Below, one piece after another: positions 21,389-32,105 of a DNA stretch of 64,000 nt (its first letter is position 1; every line of letters starts with the position of its first letter). Origin of the DNA: Russula earlei (Eukaryota; Basidiomycota; Agaricomycetes; Russulales; Russulaceae); contig JAGFNK010000243.1 in the NCBI GenBank assembly GCA_025769875.1, positions 1-64,000 of the forward strand, given 5' to 3'. Both the position numbers and the translations under genes were made by a program. A model generated the notes under the pieces. The model was not told the origin of the DNA and made no database searches. It was given only the letters and a program-made list of their open reading frames with translations.

Positions 21389-21577
21389 AAAGCAAACGTA
21401 AGACCGTCTAGCACCAAGAATAGGCCACTAGATGCAAGCGAATTTGGAGCAACAGGGTGGGTCGTATCGCACGAGCCACTGAGAACCAGCCTGAGCTGGT
21501 CAATGGCAACTTCCGTAAGGGGATTGCCGAAACCTCCGCATTGTTTCATTACCGCAATCGCGAAATTATCTTTATCT

Positions 21578-22977
21578 ATGGGTCGGACCCGTCCTAAAAC
21601 TCGCAAAACACGTCCACCCGCTGCTGAGCTGATAGAGACACAGCGAGAAAGGGAATCTGAACCGACTGCAGAAGCCTTACTTCAGAAAGCTCAGGAGCTG
21701 ATCGTCCAGTGCGATTATAATCTTGCCGGGAAATTCGTCGAGCGTGTGCTACAACGCGCTCCTGATAATGTCGAGGCCAAGGAAATCCTTGGCGTCGTGC
21801 AACTCGAGACGGGGCTCCTGGATTCAGCCAAGCAGGTGCGTTTGCATGTTACGTGGATGAAATGCACGATCAGTCTTCAGCCTCGTCCTGCCATTCATAG
21901 ACGTTCTTATCATTGCTACCGCCAAATCCAGGAGCGCCGTCCCCGTCCCCGTCCCCGCCGCCGCCCGCTGTGCATCTATATCTCGCCCAGCTGAGCGACG
22001 ACGATCCGCAAATGGCGCTGAAGCACTTCGCGGCCGCTGTGGACATCTTGACACTTCAGCTGAAAGGGAAGGAGCGTGCGGCAGACCTTGTTTCCACGAA
22101 AAACGACGAGGACGAGACGAGACGGACGATCGTCCGCGCGCTCATCGGGCAGGTCGAAATCTGGATGGATCCAGCGTATGACTTGTGGTGCGCTCTTCGT
22201 CACCCGCTGGATGTCGTGCAGCGAAGGACGCTTATCTGCGCACGCTTCATACAGCTTTGACCCCGCCGCAGAATCCACTTGTGAAGAACTTCTGAAGTCT
22301 GCTCTCCAAATCGACCCAGAAAATACGGAAGCGTTGCAGACGCTCGCGTCCGTTCGCATGTCTCAACAAAGGCCCGACGAGGCGAAAGCGATTCTCGAGA
22401 AAGCGTGGTCGTCGTGGAAAGACCTGGACGCAGGTTTACCCCGTTTCCTGCCATTGCCGAACTTGCCGTCTCAACTTGCTTCTTAGATGATCCCCAATTG
22501 CCTCCCATAGCCAGCCGACTAAATCTCACCAAGCTCTTTCTCGAACTGTCACTATTCACACCCGCGTTGCTTGTCCTACAAGGTATCATGGCTTCCGACG
22601 ACGAGGAGGTCGAAGCCTGGTATTTAGAGGGCTGGTGTTTCTTCTTCATGGCGGAACAAGCTCGCGAACAAGGAGGAAAATTGGACGGGCTCACGTGGGA
22701 AGAGCTTGCCAGAGACTCGCGGGATTGTTTGGAGACATGTAAAACTGTGCGTGCTCTCCAGCGGTCTGTCTTGGGGATCCATAATAAAATGCTTGCATTC
22801 TAGATACATATCAACCAAGGACATCACGACATTCCTATACGAGAGCATGTCAAAGAGCTCATATTCAAATTAGAGGAGCTGGGAGTAAAGCCCTCTCCAG
22901 AAGACGATGGCCAAGATGAGGAGTGGGAAGACTACGAAGGAAGTGACGGTAGTGAGAGTGATGTGGAGATGTCGTAA
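21578..22977 (+). CDS. TPR protein resembling Acl4, dedicated chaperone of ribosomal protein uL4
   Basis: Acl4 binds newly made ribosomal protein uL4 and escorts it to pre-ribosomes. The start at 21578 gives MGRTRPKTRKTR, a basic N-terminus, then TPR helices: EALLQKAQELIVQCDYNLAG with FVERVLQRAPDNVEAKEILG, HLYLAQLSDDDPQMALKHF with AAVDIL, ESTCEELLKSALQIDPENTE with ALQTLASVRMSQQRPDEA, and LELSLFTPALLVLQGIM with EAWYLEGWCFFFMAEQ. The tail is very acidic (EDDGQDEEWEDYEGSDGSESDVEMS), as in Acl4, and suits binding of a basic ribosomal protein. About six introns. The first TPR exon joins TFLSLLPPNPGAPSPSP in frame across an intron ending at 21900. Another acidic-tailed TPR protein is possible; the overall order favours Acl4. 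Confidence 0.8.
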
Positions 22978-23028
22978 TACCGCCTCTGAGATGTGGTTGT
23001 ATCTCCTCGTTCTCCCTCAAAAGTAGCG

Positions 23029-23036
23029 TATATAAA
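23029..23036 (+). promoter_or_regulatory. TATA box upstream of the DUF155 gene
   Basis: TATATAAA lies 105 bases before the ATG at 23134, in the short gap after the Acl4 stop. Consensus and position only. Confidence 0.4.
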
Positions 23037-23133
23037 AGCCGTATCGAGGTCTGATGCCACCGCGCGTGGAGTCCGAGTCAAAACTCTAATAGCGCTTTAT
23101 TGGTCCTGACAAAACGTTCGTTCGCGTAGAGGT

Positions 23134-24634
23134 ATGCAACCTTCGCCATTATCAGCCATGTTTCGACACGCATGCGTCTGCAACACCTCGTCCTGGCGTG
23201 CGACCACCGTTAACAAGTGTGTATTCCCCCATCCCCTTCACGGCATCACACCCGCAAGGACACCAACACCACGAAGAGGCTACGCTTCCGAGTCATCGAC
23301 TCCGCCGCCGCCCACTCCACCGCCACAGGGCCCGTTATCCTTCAAGCCCAAGGCCCACACCTCGCTGCGCCGCACCGCGTCCGACTCGCTCTCGATCCGC
23401 GTCAACCCCAAACCGACGCAGAGCGAGATACAGCCCATCTCGACGCTCGCGACCGCCGAGCGCTACCTCTTGACGCGTCTGCGCACGCGGCTGCCGTCCA
23501 CCGCGCGCCCGCTGCACGATGCGTACTGGGTGCCGAGGTGGAGCATCGGCAGCGAAGGCGGTGGCCATGGCAGCACGGCACCGGCACTGGCGGGGGGCGG
23601 CGCGAGGGCGAGGTCTTCGTCTTCAACAACGGCAGCTTCGTGTGTTGGGGCCTCTCGGAGGAGGACGCGATGCAGTTCCGGAGGGACGTGTTGTCGCCCG
23701 CAAAGGCCGAAGTCGGTTCCCTCGCCGAACCGGAGGCGGAGGAGCTGGAATTCGCCACCGATCCCTCACAGTGCGTGATTCGTGCGGTCGAACAAAACTC
23801 TCGACACGCTCGTTCAATAACTTTCTCCGATGTAGAAAGACGCGACTGCAGGGAGACCTGATCATCCTCGGGGATGGTCCACACCCTCCCGACCCGGAAA
23901 ACCTTCCCGATTCGTTGCCGCCGTCCGTGTTTCCCCAGGAGACGGTCCTGGCGCGCTACGCGTTCTCCCAAGCCCTGTCGCGCTCGACCGCTCTCTCTGC
24001 GCTCGAGACTTCGCTCGAGGACTACCTCTCCTCCATGTCCTCGCTCCCGCTGGCTCTAGAGAAGACAGGAAAACCGGGCATGAGCCGACGCGCTCTCGTC
24101 AAGAAGCTGGGCGAGCTTCTGCGCTTCCGACAGGGCCTCAATCTGAACAGGGAGAACTTCTCCGAGGCGCCCGACTTCTACTGGGATCGGCCGGTGCTGG
24201 AAGGTAAACGAAACCGACTCGTCGTTCTGTCTCTCTCGCAAAACCGTTAACCGTGGTGGTGGTCTCTGCAGGGTACTTCAATTCGCTGAGCGCTGCATTA
24301 GAAGTCAAGGCCCGGACCCGTGCTGTTAACGACAAGATAACATATGCAGCTGAGGTGCAGTCTGTGCTTCGGCAGCTTCTTCATGAGGCGAGGAAGGATT
24401 CTTTGTGCAGCGCTGTGCAGCAGGGTGACCGTACTTTTCCCCAGACATCTAGCGCTCGCATGGAGCTCGTCATCATCATGCTCATTGCTGTGGAAGTCGT
24501 CATTGTTGGTATCCCCTGTGTCCACGCTGCCTCGATTTCTCACCCAATCGCAACAGGTTCTCATTCGTGATTTACCGGAGTTGTTCCATGCGAAAGCAGA
24601 CGAGAAAATACAAAGTTCATATACTGCACACTAA
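23134..24634 (+). CDS. DUF155 (YagE/RMND1 family) mitochondrial membrane protein
   Basis: Family members (human RMND1, yeast Rmd1-type proteins) sit in or near mitochondrial membranes; RMND1 supports mitochondrial translation. The N-terminus (MQPSPLSAMFRHACVC, RRGYASESS) fits a targeting sequence. Core blocks: STLATAERYLLTRLRTRLP, LHDAYWVPRW, EGEVFVFNNGSFVCWGLSEED, ELEFATDPSQ, KTRLQGDLIILGDG, YAFSQALSRSTALSALE, NRENFSEAPDFYWDRPVLE and GYFNSLSAALEVKARTRAVN. The C-terminal membrane helix MELVIIMLIAVEVVI is followed, across a GTTGGT...AACAG intron, by VLIRDLPELF, ending at the TAA at 24632. Between YWVPRW and EGEVF a Gly-rich stretch changes frame near the G6 run at 23592-23597 with no obvious intron. 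This may be an indel. Identification is firm, the model there is not. Confidence 0.85.
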
Positions 24635-24757
24635 TCATAGACTTATGCATCGCATCACATCTAATATTAGCCACATCTCAGCTACATCTAAAGCTTACAG
24701 CATGTCTGTACAACATAACCTTCACCGCTCTACGCATGGGCCACGTAATCGTCAGCT

Positions 24758-26842
24758 CTATCGAAAGGAAGTGGATACAGATCTGCCGGCCAACGAGCGT
24801 GTCGGCACCTTCACTGGCGAAAGCTCAGTCGGTATGGCCAAGTCACCGCCTCCCTGAACAACGGTTATCCATTGTATCAGCATTGCGGTCACAGCACAGG
24901 ACCCCGACGACATCGCAGCAACTCACCAAATTGAACTGGTTTGCCCAGTCGAGCGAGTCAGGTTTCGCGGAAGCGAAAATGTTCACGTTCAGCTTTCTCA
25001 TCCTTTTCTTCTTGTGCACCGCAGCGTCGTCCGGGTCTACGTCCACAGCGATGGGCTGTTGGGACTCCTTAGCCGTCGGCTGATTCTTTCGGGTTTTTGA
25101 CCTGGTCTCTTTGATTGCCTTCTCCTTCTCGCTTGCGGTGTCTACCGTCTCTGTACCACCGTCGTCTGGAGGGGCCTTGCGTTTCCGGTTTCTGTCTGAG
25201 GTCGGCGGTTTGCTCCTTTGCCGGCCCTTACCCTTGACGGGCTTCTGGGCGACCTTCTTGTTGTCCTCGTCTGTCGCCAAAGTTAAAAAATTCGAGGGTA
25301 GGAAAGAAATTGATGGTGTATGATCACCTGACTCCCCGACCGAAGCCGCCTTCGATGGGTCACCAGCGGCAGGCAATGGTTCTGAATGCACTGAGTCCCT
25401 GGTCTCGTCTTCATCTGGTCCACGACCAGACCGCATCCGTGAACGCGACCCTGGGCGACTCTGCGGTAGCGATCAGGACCATGGAAAACTCGAGGAAAAA
25501 TGTGTCCCACAGATTGCGAGTTCGCACCCGGCTTCTGGGTCTGGGTGATTGCCTTGTCCAAGTTCGTCCTTGTAGTGACGCAACTGTTCTTCGAGCAAGG
25601 CAGCCTCCTCTTCGGCTTTCGCTGTCTTGTCCTGCGTGAAGCTTAGTGTCGCAGCAGAACATAAACAACTTGCCATTCGGTCCCATACCGTCTGCGCTTC
25701 CAGTGCAGCCATCAATTTCTGAAGCCTTTTATTCATCTTGGCATCTCCAGCGTCGCCATGTTGGATCGCTTCGGCTGCAGCCTTTGCCTCCTCGGCAATA
25801 CGCTATAAGTGGCGCAAACTTAGGAAGGTAGCGCTTAGAGATTCGGTGCGAGCACGAACCGCCTGTTCCTCCAATGCCTGCTGCAATTTCTCGACCTTCT
25901 TGAGGTCCTTCTGAATGGTCTTCTCATGTGCCGATACCTTGTCTTCTTCTTCGGTCAAGCGGGATTCCAGGCGCTTTACTTGGCTCTCCAAGGTAGCTCG
26001 TTCCTTGTGCAACTTCTCGACCTCGGCCCCACCGCGGTCATCAAGCGACTTCCACTTTTCGACTTGGACTTTGAGGTTAGCCTTTTCTTGCTGAAGGTCG
26101 TTGTTTACCCGTTCCTTCTCGGCAATAGCAGTCTGAGCGTCCTCAAATCGCAACGTTAGCCTCTCCACATTCGTGTGAGCAGATGAGAGCTGGGCCTGCA
26201 AGGCGGCTTGTTCGGTGCGCACTCGGGTGGTCTGTTCCTAAACAAGACACCGGGGGAAAGGCACATTCGTGTGTGTGATCGAGGGAGCGTTGAGCGACGC
26301 ACCTCGGCTTCCTCCCTCACCCTCTCTGCATCGCGTAAAAGGGCTGCCTTTTCCTTCAACTCCCGCATACCCTCGGCCAGTTTGTCCCTGAGCTCTGCCA
26401 CGAGAGCCACGTTCCTGTCCGTCGCGCCACTTAATTCCTCCCTCAGTTTGTCCGCCTCTATTTCGAGTTCCTTTTCCCGAGCCTTGAACAAGATGAGGTT
26501 GTAATCGCGCTGGATCACAGCCACGCGCTCTCTGCGGGTGAGATCACGCTCATGGGCGAGCGCGACGCGTTCCTGGGCCAGAAGGACATTCGTCCGAAGA
26601 TGAGCGATGCGGTGACAGGCCATCAGCGAATCGCAGCCATCCGCCCATTCTTTGCGTTCAGCTTGCCACTTGACGTTCGAATTTGACAGCTGCTCTTGTA
26701 GACGTTTGACCGTGTTGTCGAGCGTGCGGGTCCTTTGCACGAGTTCGTCAATGTGTGCTTTCTGCGAGGCGATCATCGCCTCTTGTGGTGCAGAGGACGG
26801 TGTGGACGGGATTAAGTTGGTCATTCGAGGCAGGAAAGACAT
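24758..26842 (-). CDS. Long coiled-coil protein with basic C-terminal region, function unknown
   Basis: The start at 26842 gives MSFLPRMTNLIPSTPSS, then nearly continuous heptad-rich helix: HIDELVQRTRTLDNTVKRLQ, LRDKLAEGMRELKEKAALL, LTLRFEDAQTAIAEKE, LHKERATLESQVKRLE, KTIQKDLKKVEKLQQALE, AALLEEQLRHYKDELGQ. Introns interrupt it at about 26240-26300, 25810 and 25500. The C-terminal part is Ser/Pro and Lys rich (KGKGRQRSKPPTSDRNRKRK, VHKKKRMRKLNVNIFAS), suggesting nuclear localisation. The final exon after 24880 reads GGGDLAIPTELSPVKVPTR, ending at a TAG at 24758. The SPVK motif looks like a cyclin-dependent kinase site. The layout would suit a kinetochore, spindle or nuclear scaffold protein, but no family was recognised. 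It is divergent from the gene at 27038 over 195 bases. Confidence 0.65.
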
Positions 26843-27037
26843 GGCGGTTGTACGCGTTGCGATGCCGTAGAACTGTATAAAGGAATCGGATATGTACTCA
26901 GCCAGACTCGTATTGAGCAGGGAGAAACCAGCGAACTGAAATTTCTGGTGAAGGGACCGAGCGTGGTTGACGGGACGGGGAGCGCGACGAGGATGAGAGC
27001 GCTTACGAGTTGCCCACGGCTCACATCGACGGCGACA

Positions 27038-27807
27038 ATGTCGCCCAGCAAGAAACGCGTCAAGAACATCAAAGTTCATGTACCAAGGCACAACTCTCAA
27101 CGCATAGGACCCGCACTCACCGCCCAAATAGAAACTATTGCGAAAGAGAAGCGCATTCGCACGGATGTTCGCCAGCCGACCAACGAAGCGACCAGTTCGA
27201 TTGCTCTCTCCATCGTACGCCCACACCTTATGTTACCCCTCACCGCTTCGATTCACTCAAATACTAGGAAAGTGCTTCCGAGTGGAACTCGCTGCTACTT
27301 ACCGCTCGTGCCGAGCGGGGCCCACAATGGGACGTAGGAACTCAGCAGTATGTCTCCTTGACATGCCGCACACTCCCGCCAAACCTCAGCTGTTATTCTA
27401 GATTTCAAGTTGAGGAGGGCTCGAGCTTATATTACGATCCAAGTCCGTTGTTAGAATATCAGAAGGAAGAAAAGCAAGCTCTCCCTCACCCGGCCGAGGG
27501 CCTGCCGTCGTCGAGTTCAAACGTTCATCTGGCTCAGCGCGGACATGTGTTTCCCATGGCTGGCCACCATTCAGCTAATGGTGTGGCAATGTCACCGATC
27601 GTAGCGACTCCCACAAGACATATTCCACTAGGACAGATGGGTGGACCATACCCCGGCGGCCCACAGTTCAATGCCATTCCTCCAGCTCAATTCTATGGAG
27701 GTGGAGAGCGTGCATCTCCGATGACGCGAGGCATGGTTGTAGGAATGGGGGGTATGGAAGGGATGGGTATTACGCCGGATGTGAGGAGTTTATCGAGGAG
27801 GATTTAG
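27038..27807 (+). CDS. Uncharacterised protein with Gly/Met/Pro-rich C-terminus
   Basis: Three exons fit one frame with good borders: 27038-27214, 27268-27347 and 27402-27807. The first (MSPSKKRVKNIKVHVPRH) is basic and continues with a helical ALTAQIETIAKEKRIRTDV. The second reads SASEWNSLLLTARAERGPQWD. The last starts FQVEEGSSLYYDPSPLLEYQ and becomes low complexity, with HIPLGQMGGPYPGGPQF and GMVVGMGGMEGMGI, ending SLSRRI. No domain recognised. The strongest support is the perfect gtatgt donor at 27348 and the in-frame join T-Q-Q-F-Q-V-E-E. The start is less certain; an upstream exon is possible. It ends 93 bases before the RNase H2A start. Confidence 0.5.
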
Positions 27808-27900
27808 CTTGAGAGTCCCATTACATTCTCATTTTGCCCGTTGTAAGTTATAAACAGATCGAAATAACGCGAACGCGTCTCTTCGCCTCCTTCACTCGTG

Positions 27901-29152
27901 ATGTCTCAGCCATCGTCCCTCGACGATTTAACGGGGAATGGCCCTGTAAATGCCTATGATGTCCCATCCATCGTCGACAAGACTGCCCCCCTCCTCTCGT
28001 CATACACCTATCACGCACCGACGCCAACAGCACCTGGACCGTACATCCTCGGTGTTGACGAAGCTGGTCGCGGTCCCGTGCTGGGTCCGTTGGTTTATGG
28101 CGTCGCCTACTGTCCAGCATCTTACGAGGAAAAGCTGAACGACATGGGTTTTGCAGGTGCGGTGATGCACCATACATGGTGCTTCGATATCTCCAACTTC
28201 GGGTGACAGACTCGAAGACACTCTCGTCCGACACTCGTGCTTCACTGTTGGAAACGTTGAGCAGTGATGCCACAAATCTCGGGTGGTCTGTAAGGGTCTT
28301 AAGGTTGGTCGTACCTCCACTCTTCTGTCAAGGACGTGGCTCACAACGACAACGGCAGTCCCAGGGATATTTCCAGCGGCATGCTCCGCCGACCCCCAAC
28401 TAATTTGAACAAACAGTCTCAGGACGCTACCATTCTGCTCATCCGTGAAGTGCTTCAGCGAGGCATCGAGTTGACTGAGGTCACGATTTAACCCTGGTGT
28501 CTGACTCTACCTCGCTGACCCTACGAATCGGGCTGTAGGTATATGTGGATGCTCTCGGCGCCACTGGACCCTACGAGAAACTTTTGTCGTCACGCTTTCC
28601 AGGCATCAACTTTACGGTGACAGCGAAAGCTGATTCAAAGTATAAGATTGTTGGCGCCGCGAGTGTCGCGGCTAAGGTGACGCGCGATGCTTGGATCGAG
28701 GGCTGGGTGTTTGAAGAAGATGTGCGTGAAAGCCCAACTACGTTGGGAGTGCCAAGCGTCAAGAGAACCTGGTCTAGCGAGATCGGCAGTGGCTATCCGT
28801 CAGGTGTGCATGTCGGCCCTTCTTTCCCCACCCGAAGAAAGTGAACTGTGCATTCTAGACCCAAACACGAAAGCGTGGGTCAAAGGTTCACTTGAGAAAA
28901 CGTTTGGATATCCCTCTATCGCACGTTTCTCGTGGACCACGATCCGAGTAGCGTTGGATGACGGTGCTCACGCGGTGGAGTGGTACGGAACCTCCGTCTG
29001 GTTGGCGAACTGCCTGACTAAAGCATATTACCTACAGGATTGACGAAGGCCAAGCGTCACTCGTGAAAGCATTCGAGAATGGCACCGGCTATGACCGGGA
29101 CCGATCTCTCGTCAGTAAAGACCTCTGCCTCAGTAGTGTTGGTACGTTGTGA
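27901..29152 (+). CDS. Ribonuclease H2 subunit A
   Basis: Catalytic subunit of RNase H2, which cuts RNA in RNA/DNA hybrids and removes single ribonucleotides from DNA. The start at 27901 gives [12 protein letters not shown], then the catalytic [20 protein letters not shown] (first Asp and Glu), [15 protein letters not shown], the block [16 protein letters not shown] (third acidic residue), then [20 protein letters not shown] with [12 protein letters not shown] (fourth). C-terminal blocks [25 protein letters not shown] and [13 protein letters not shown] follow, with introns between 28813 and 28858 and near 28980-29038. All four carboxylates are present. The end at 29152 assumes no further intron after CLSSVG; a gtacgt at 29142 could be a donor to one more exon. 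RNASEH2B/C partners are not in the window. Confidence 0.9.
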
Positions 29153-29389
29153 CCGGGTTCACGATGCCATGACGAGCTTGATTCCTTGTGTGAACATGCG
29201 AGCTGTATTCAATATGATCTGGGCGATTCATGGACGAGATGGACGCCATGGGGCCATTTGCTCCCCACATAATACGGAACTCCGGGAATGACTTGACAGC
29301 TACAATTAAGCTGTAGACAACGTCTGAAGATCTGAAGCCCTAGCCCAGACCATATCCCTGTTCAAGTACCTTGCTGGCGCCAGCTGCAT

Positions 29390-30960
29390 GGACTTTCAGC
29401 ATTCGACTCTAGCAGTTACTCCAGCGAGCCTGTGTTCCGTTAACGGAGAATCCCGCCTCCAAATACGACTGATTGCTAGCCATTGTCCCTGCTACGTTTG
29501 GTCCCCGAGCATTTTCTGGCCAAGTCGCCGATGTTGCCCCGCCACATTCGGGATTCCGGGATCCAGATGTTTGATTCGAGGGTCGCGTTCGTCGTCCCTT
29601 CCCTGGTCGATAGGGTGACGAGTGGTGGCGTGAACTACAACCGCTGCACACGTGAGCTATATTGGGAACAGCGGACTCTACGAAACCGCTCCTGGAGTTC
29701 CAGCGGTACTCTGGGGATGCCACGTTTGGGAACAACAAGGCGAGCATTCCCTTGCGCCGCAGCTCTCTCGGACCCTCTTTTGGAGCACATAAGCCGTGGA
29801 ACAGCGCCCTGACGCCCTGGCCTTTTGGTGGTCCCACTCACTGTAACTCTTCCAGGAGAATGGCCCGTGTCGCCTCAAAGGTGACTCCGCCAAGAGTCCG
29901 ACGTTGGATGACTATAGCTAGAACAATGTCGCCAAGATCCATCGTCTACCTGGACCAGCCCTTTGGCGGCTTCAGTCTCAGCACCGCAGATATAGACTCG
30001 ACTGATGCCGCCGCACCGTACGTGTGAGAGTTCCTCCAAGGTTTCTACAGTTTGTTCCCAGAGTACAAGGGACGCAAATTTGGTTTGTTCACCGAGCCCT
30101 ACGTCTTTCGAGTACTCGTGCGTTTGAAGCTACCATTGTCTCTCACGGCGTTTCACCATCCAGTGGCCTGTCTCAAAATGACGCCATTAAAAAGGGCGCC
30201 ATACCCGGCTCGGAATCAGCAAGGGCTGGGTGTGTGCGGCCTTGGGCAGTTCATATAAAGCTCAAATCGAATGTGTCTGCGAGAATCCCTACCGTTCTCT
30301 CATTAGCGAGACCGCGGTAAAACGCTACAACAAGACGTATCTTTCAGATCGCCGGCCCCTTCTCGACGAGTGTGACAGTGCTGGCTCCAAACAGCGCCTG
30401 CGCCAACAACTTAGAACTCGCGATTGCCAACTTGAGTCTCGACCTCGACCCATACGATCCCCGTGGATCCGCGAACGATTACATGCGCTCTACAGATCGT
30501 CTAAACGCTCCTCCGGGACAAAGCGATCGCTCAGCAGACAGGTGAACCCCATGGCGATCGCATTCCAGGAATGTTCCGATGCGGTAGCAGCGAACAGTTT
30601 CCGGTAGCACGTCTGTTTAGATATATCCAGTCCATTTTTGCGACCTCACCTCATGGTGCACTGACCAGATTCGCATTCCACCGTGGCCATGCTTAACAGG
30701 ACCGTACACTGCGGTGACATTCGAGTACTCATATGTGCAGGCGACGCCGGTATGTACCACCCACCCCTCCCTCCGCAGCACCTCCCCGACCTCTCCGCGT
30801 CTTCGTTCTCTATCAAACGACGCGTGGCTTACCTGTTACCCTTAATCCCCAGGCTGGCTTTGCAATACTAAGGTCGTGCAAACCGTCATTTTCTAGCTGA
30901 CGTTTCCTCAGTCGTACAACTTCGACTCGTTCGGCTTGAAGGACTACACCGTCCACGCGA
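29390..30960 (+). pseudogene. Serine carboxypeptidase (peptidase S10) relic
   Basis: Fragments of a secreted or vacuolar serine carboxypeptidase occur in correct order but in changing frames with stops. Seen: LPEYKG-type segments such as VREFLQGFYSLFPEYKGRKF followed by GLFTE at about 30027-30095, ENGPCRL at about 29859, FEATIVSHGV near 30125, YNKTYLS near 30328, PYDPRGSANDYMRS near 30450, FQECSDAVAANSF near 30570, and a GWLCN near 30853. The order matches the S10 fold (oxyanion-side ENGP, PEYKG-FTE before the catalytic region, late GxxxxxCN). The catalytic Ser region (normally G-E-S-Y) reads TEPY and is lost by substitution and frameshift. No intact start or end. A decayed gene, not a current enzyme. 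Confidence 0.65.
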
Positions 30961-32105
30961 GGTAGTTGGCCAGTTCAAGGCCGTTGGCAAGCTCATTCCT
31001 AAACGTGTACGATACCTGCCACGAAGTGACCGCATGTTAAGGCCGTAGCGCGTTGCAGGCCTTCACCAAATAATGAACGGGCAAGCGCCGAGTTCAGCAT
31101 TGCGCACCGAGCATGGAGGCCCCATGCACAGGTCATTTTCGCCAACTCTAATGTAGCAGCGTGTCGCTAAAACTGGTATGATTAAAGGTGACTTCAGTGG
31201 CTAACATCAACATAATCTGGGAGGAAGAGAAGAGTAGGCAATGTTGCATACTATACTTCAATAACACCTGTAGTATAGTGAAGTAGCCGTAGTATGACTC
31301 CTACTTCACGTTATTAACAGCACTAGTGAAACTCTCGAAGACGTGATGACGATAGGGTACGTCTGACATTGATCTGAACATCTTCACCTCAGGACCATTT
31401 CAATGTCCGGATTGCTGAGATCTTAGATTGACACGTGGTAATTGGATGAAAATGGGCAGGTAGAATATCGATATCATCAGCAAGGCTTATGATCGGCCAC
31501 AAGGACATGCGCTCAACTCAATGATGTCCGGAACCTTCACGAGGATACCGATCGTCTCCTCTCAAGCCATCGAGAATATGTTGGAGAGTGAGCAAGACGA
31601 TACTTTCAGCATCTCTTTCAAAACTTGATGGGCAGCTTCCGCGAGGTCCCCGCCATCAGGCAAGTTGACCTTGTAGAGGACGAGTTGGCAGACATCGATA
31701 TCCTTCAAGCCATTGCGTTCTTTTTTTGTAAAATCTCCTTTCTTAAAGCTGATGACTGAAGAGGCGATTTACGGTCTCCGACCATTCAATGTTGACTGCG
31801 AATGAGTGCCCTCGTCATCTTAAAAATGCTTTAAAAATGCTCAAGCTGTTCGTAAATTACGACTGGGCATAGGTGATACCCAGTGGTAATTACTCATCGG
31901 CCGATCCTTCGTTACAACATTAGGTACCGTCCAATACATGTACTTGAAAGCTCATAAAGTTGTCTTAGTTTTGATAGTTGGTAGAAAGAGTACGTAGATG
32001 TGGGTCGATAATAATAAATACAAGACATTCAGGCGGCGATTATGCGGGGTTTGGGGGCACAGGCTGCGGAGAAGTTTGTATAAACTTGCGAGCAAACCAC
32101 TTCAG
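30961..32105. other. Gene-poor region between carboxypeptidase relic and telomerase
   Basis: Holds the Crinkler-like relic. A short hairpin-forming repeat with arms GTGAAGTAG and CTACTTCAC lies near 31280-31313. Nothing else supported. Confidence 0.5.
31520..31830 (-). pseudogene. Crinkler (CRN)-type N-terminal domain relic
   Basis: On the minus strand the block reads FAVNIEWSETVNRLF, then (after a one-base shift near 31745) KKERNGLKDIDVCQLVLYKV followed by NLPDGGDL, a loop, SLSNIFS, an in-frame TGA, and TIGILVKVPD. This is the ubiquitin-like header of Crinkler-family proteins: F-V-I, then D-D-L-L-KV-P, then L-S-F, then HIIV-x-P. Crinklers occur in oomycetes and fungi as nucleus-targeted effectors or conflict proteins. 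Only about 100 residues remain, with one frameshift and one stop, and no downstream enzymatic domain was found. Recognition is by pattern alone. Confidence 0.45.

Noticed and set aside
26156..27226. Minus-strand frame extending the coiled-coil protein upstream to 27226
   Set aside because: The part beyond 26842 is Arg/Pro-rich with no heptads and overlaps a plus-strand exon with better splice support.
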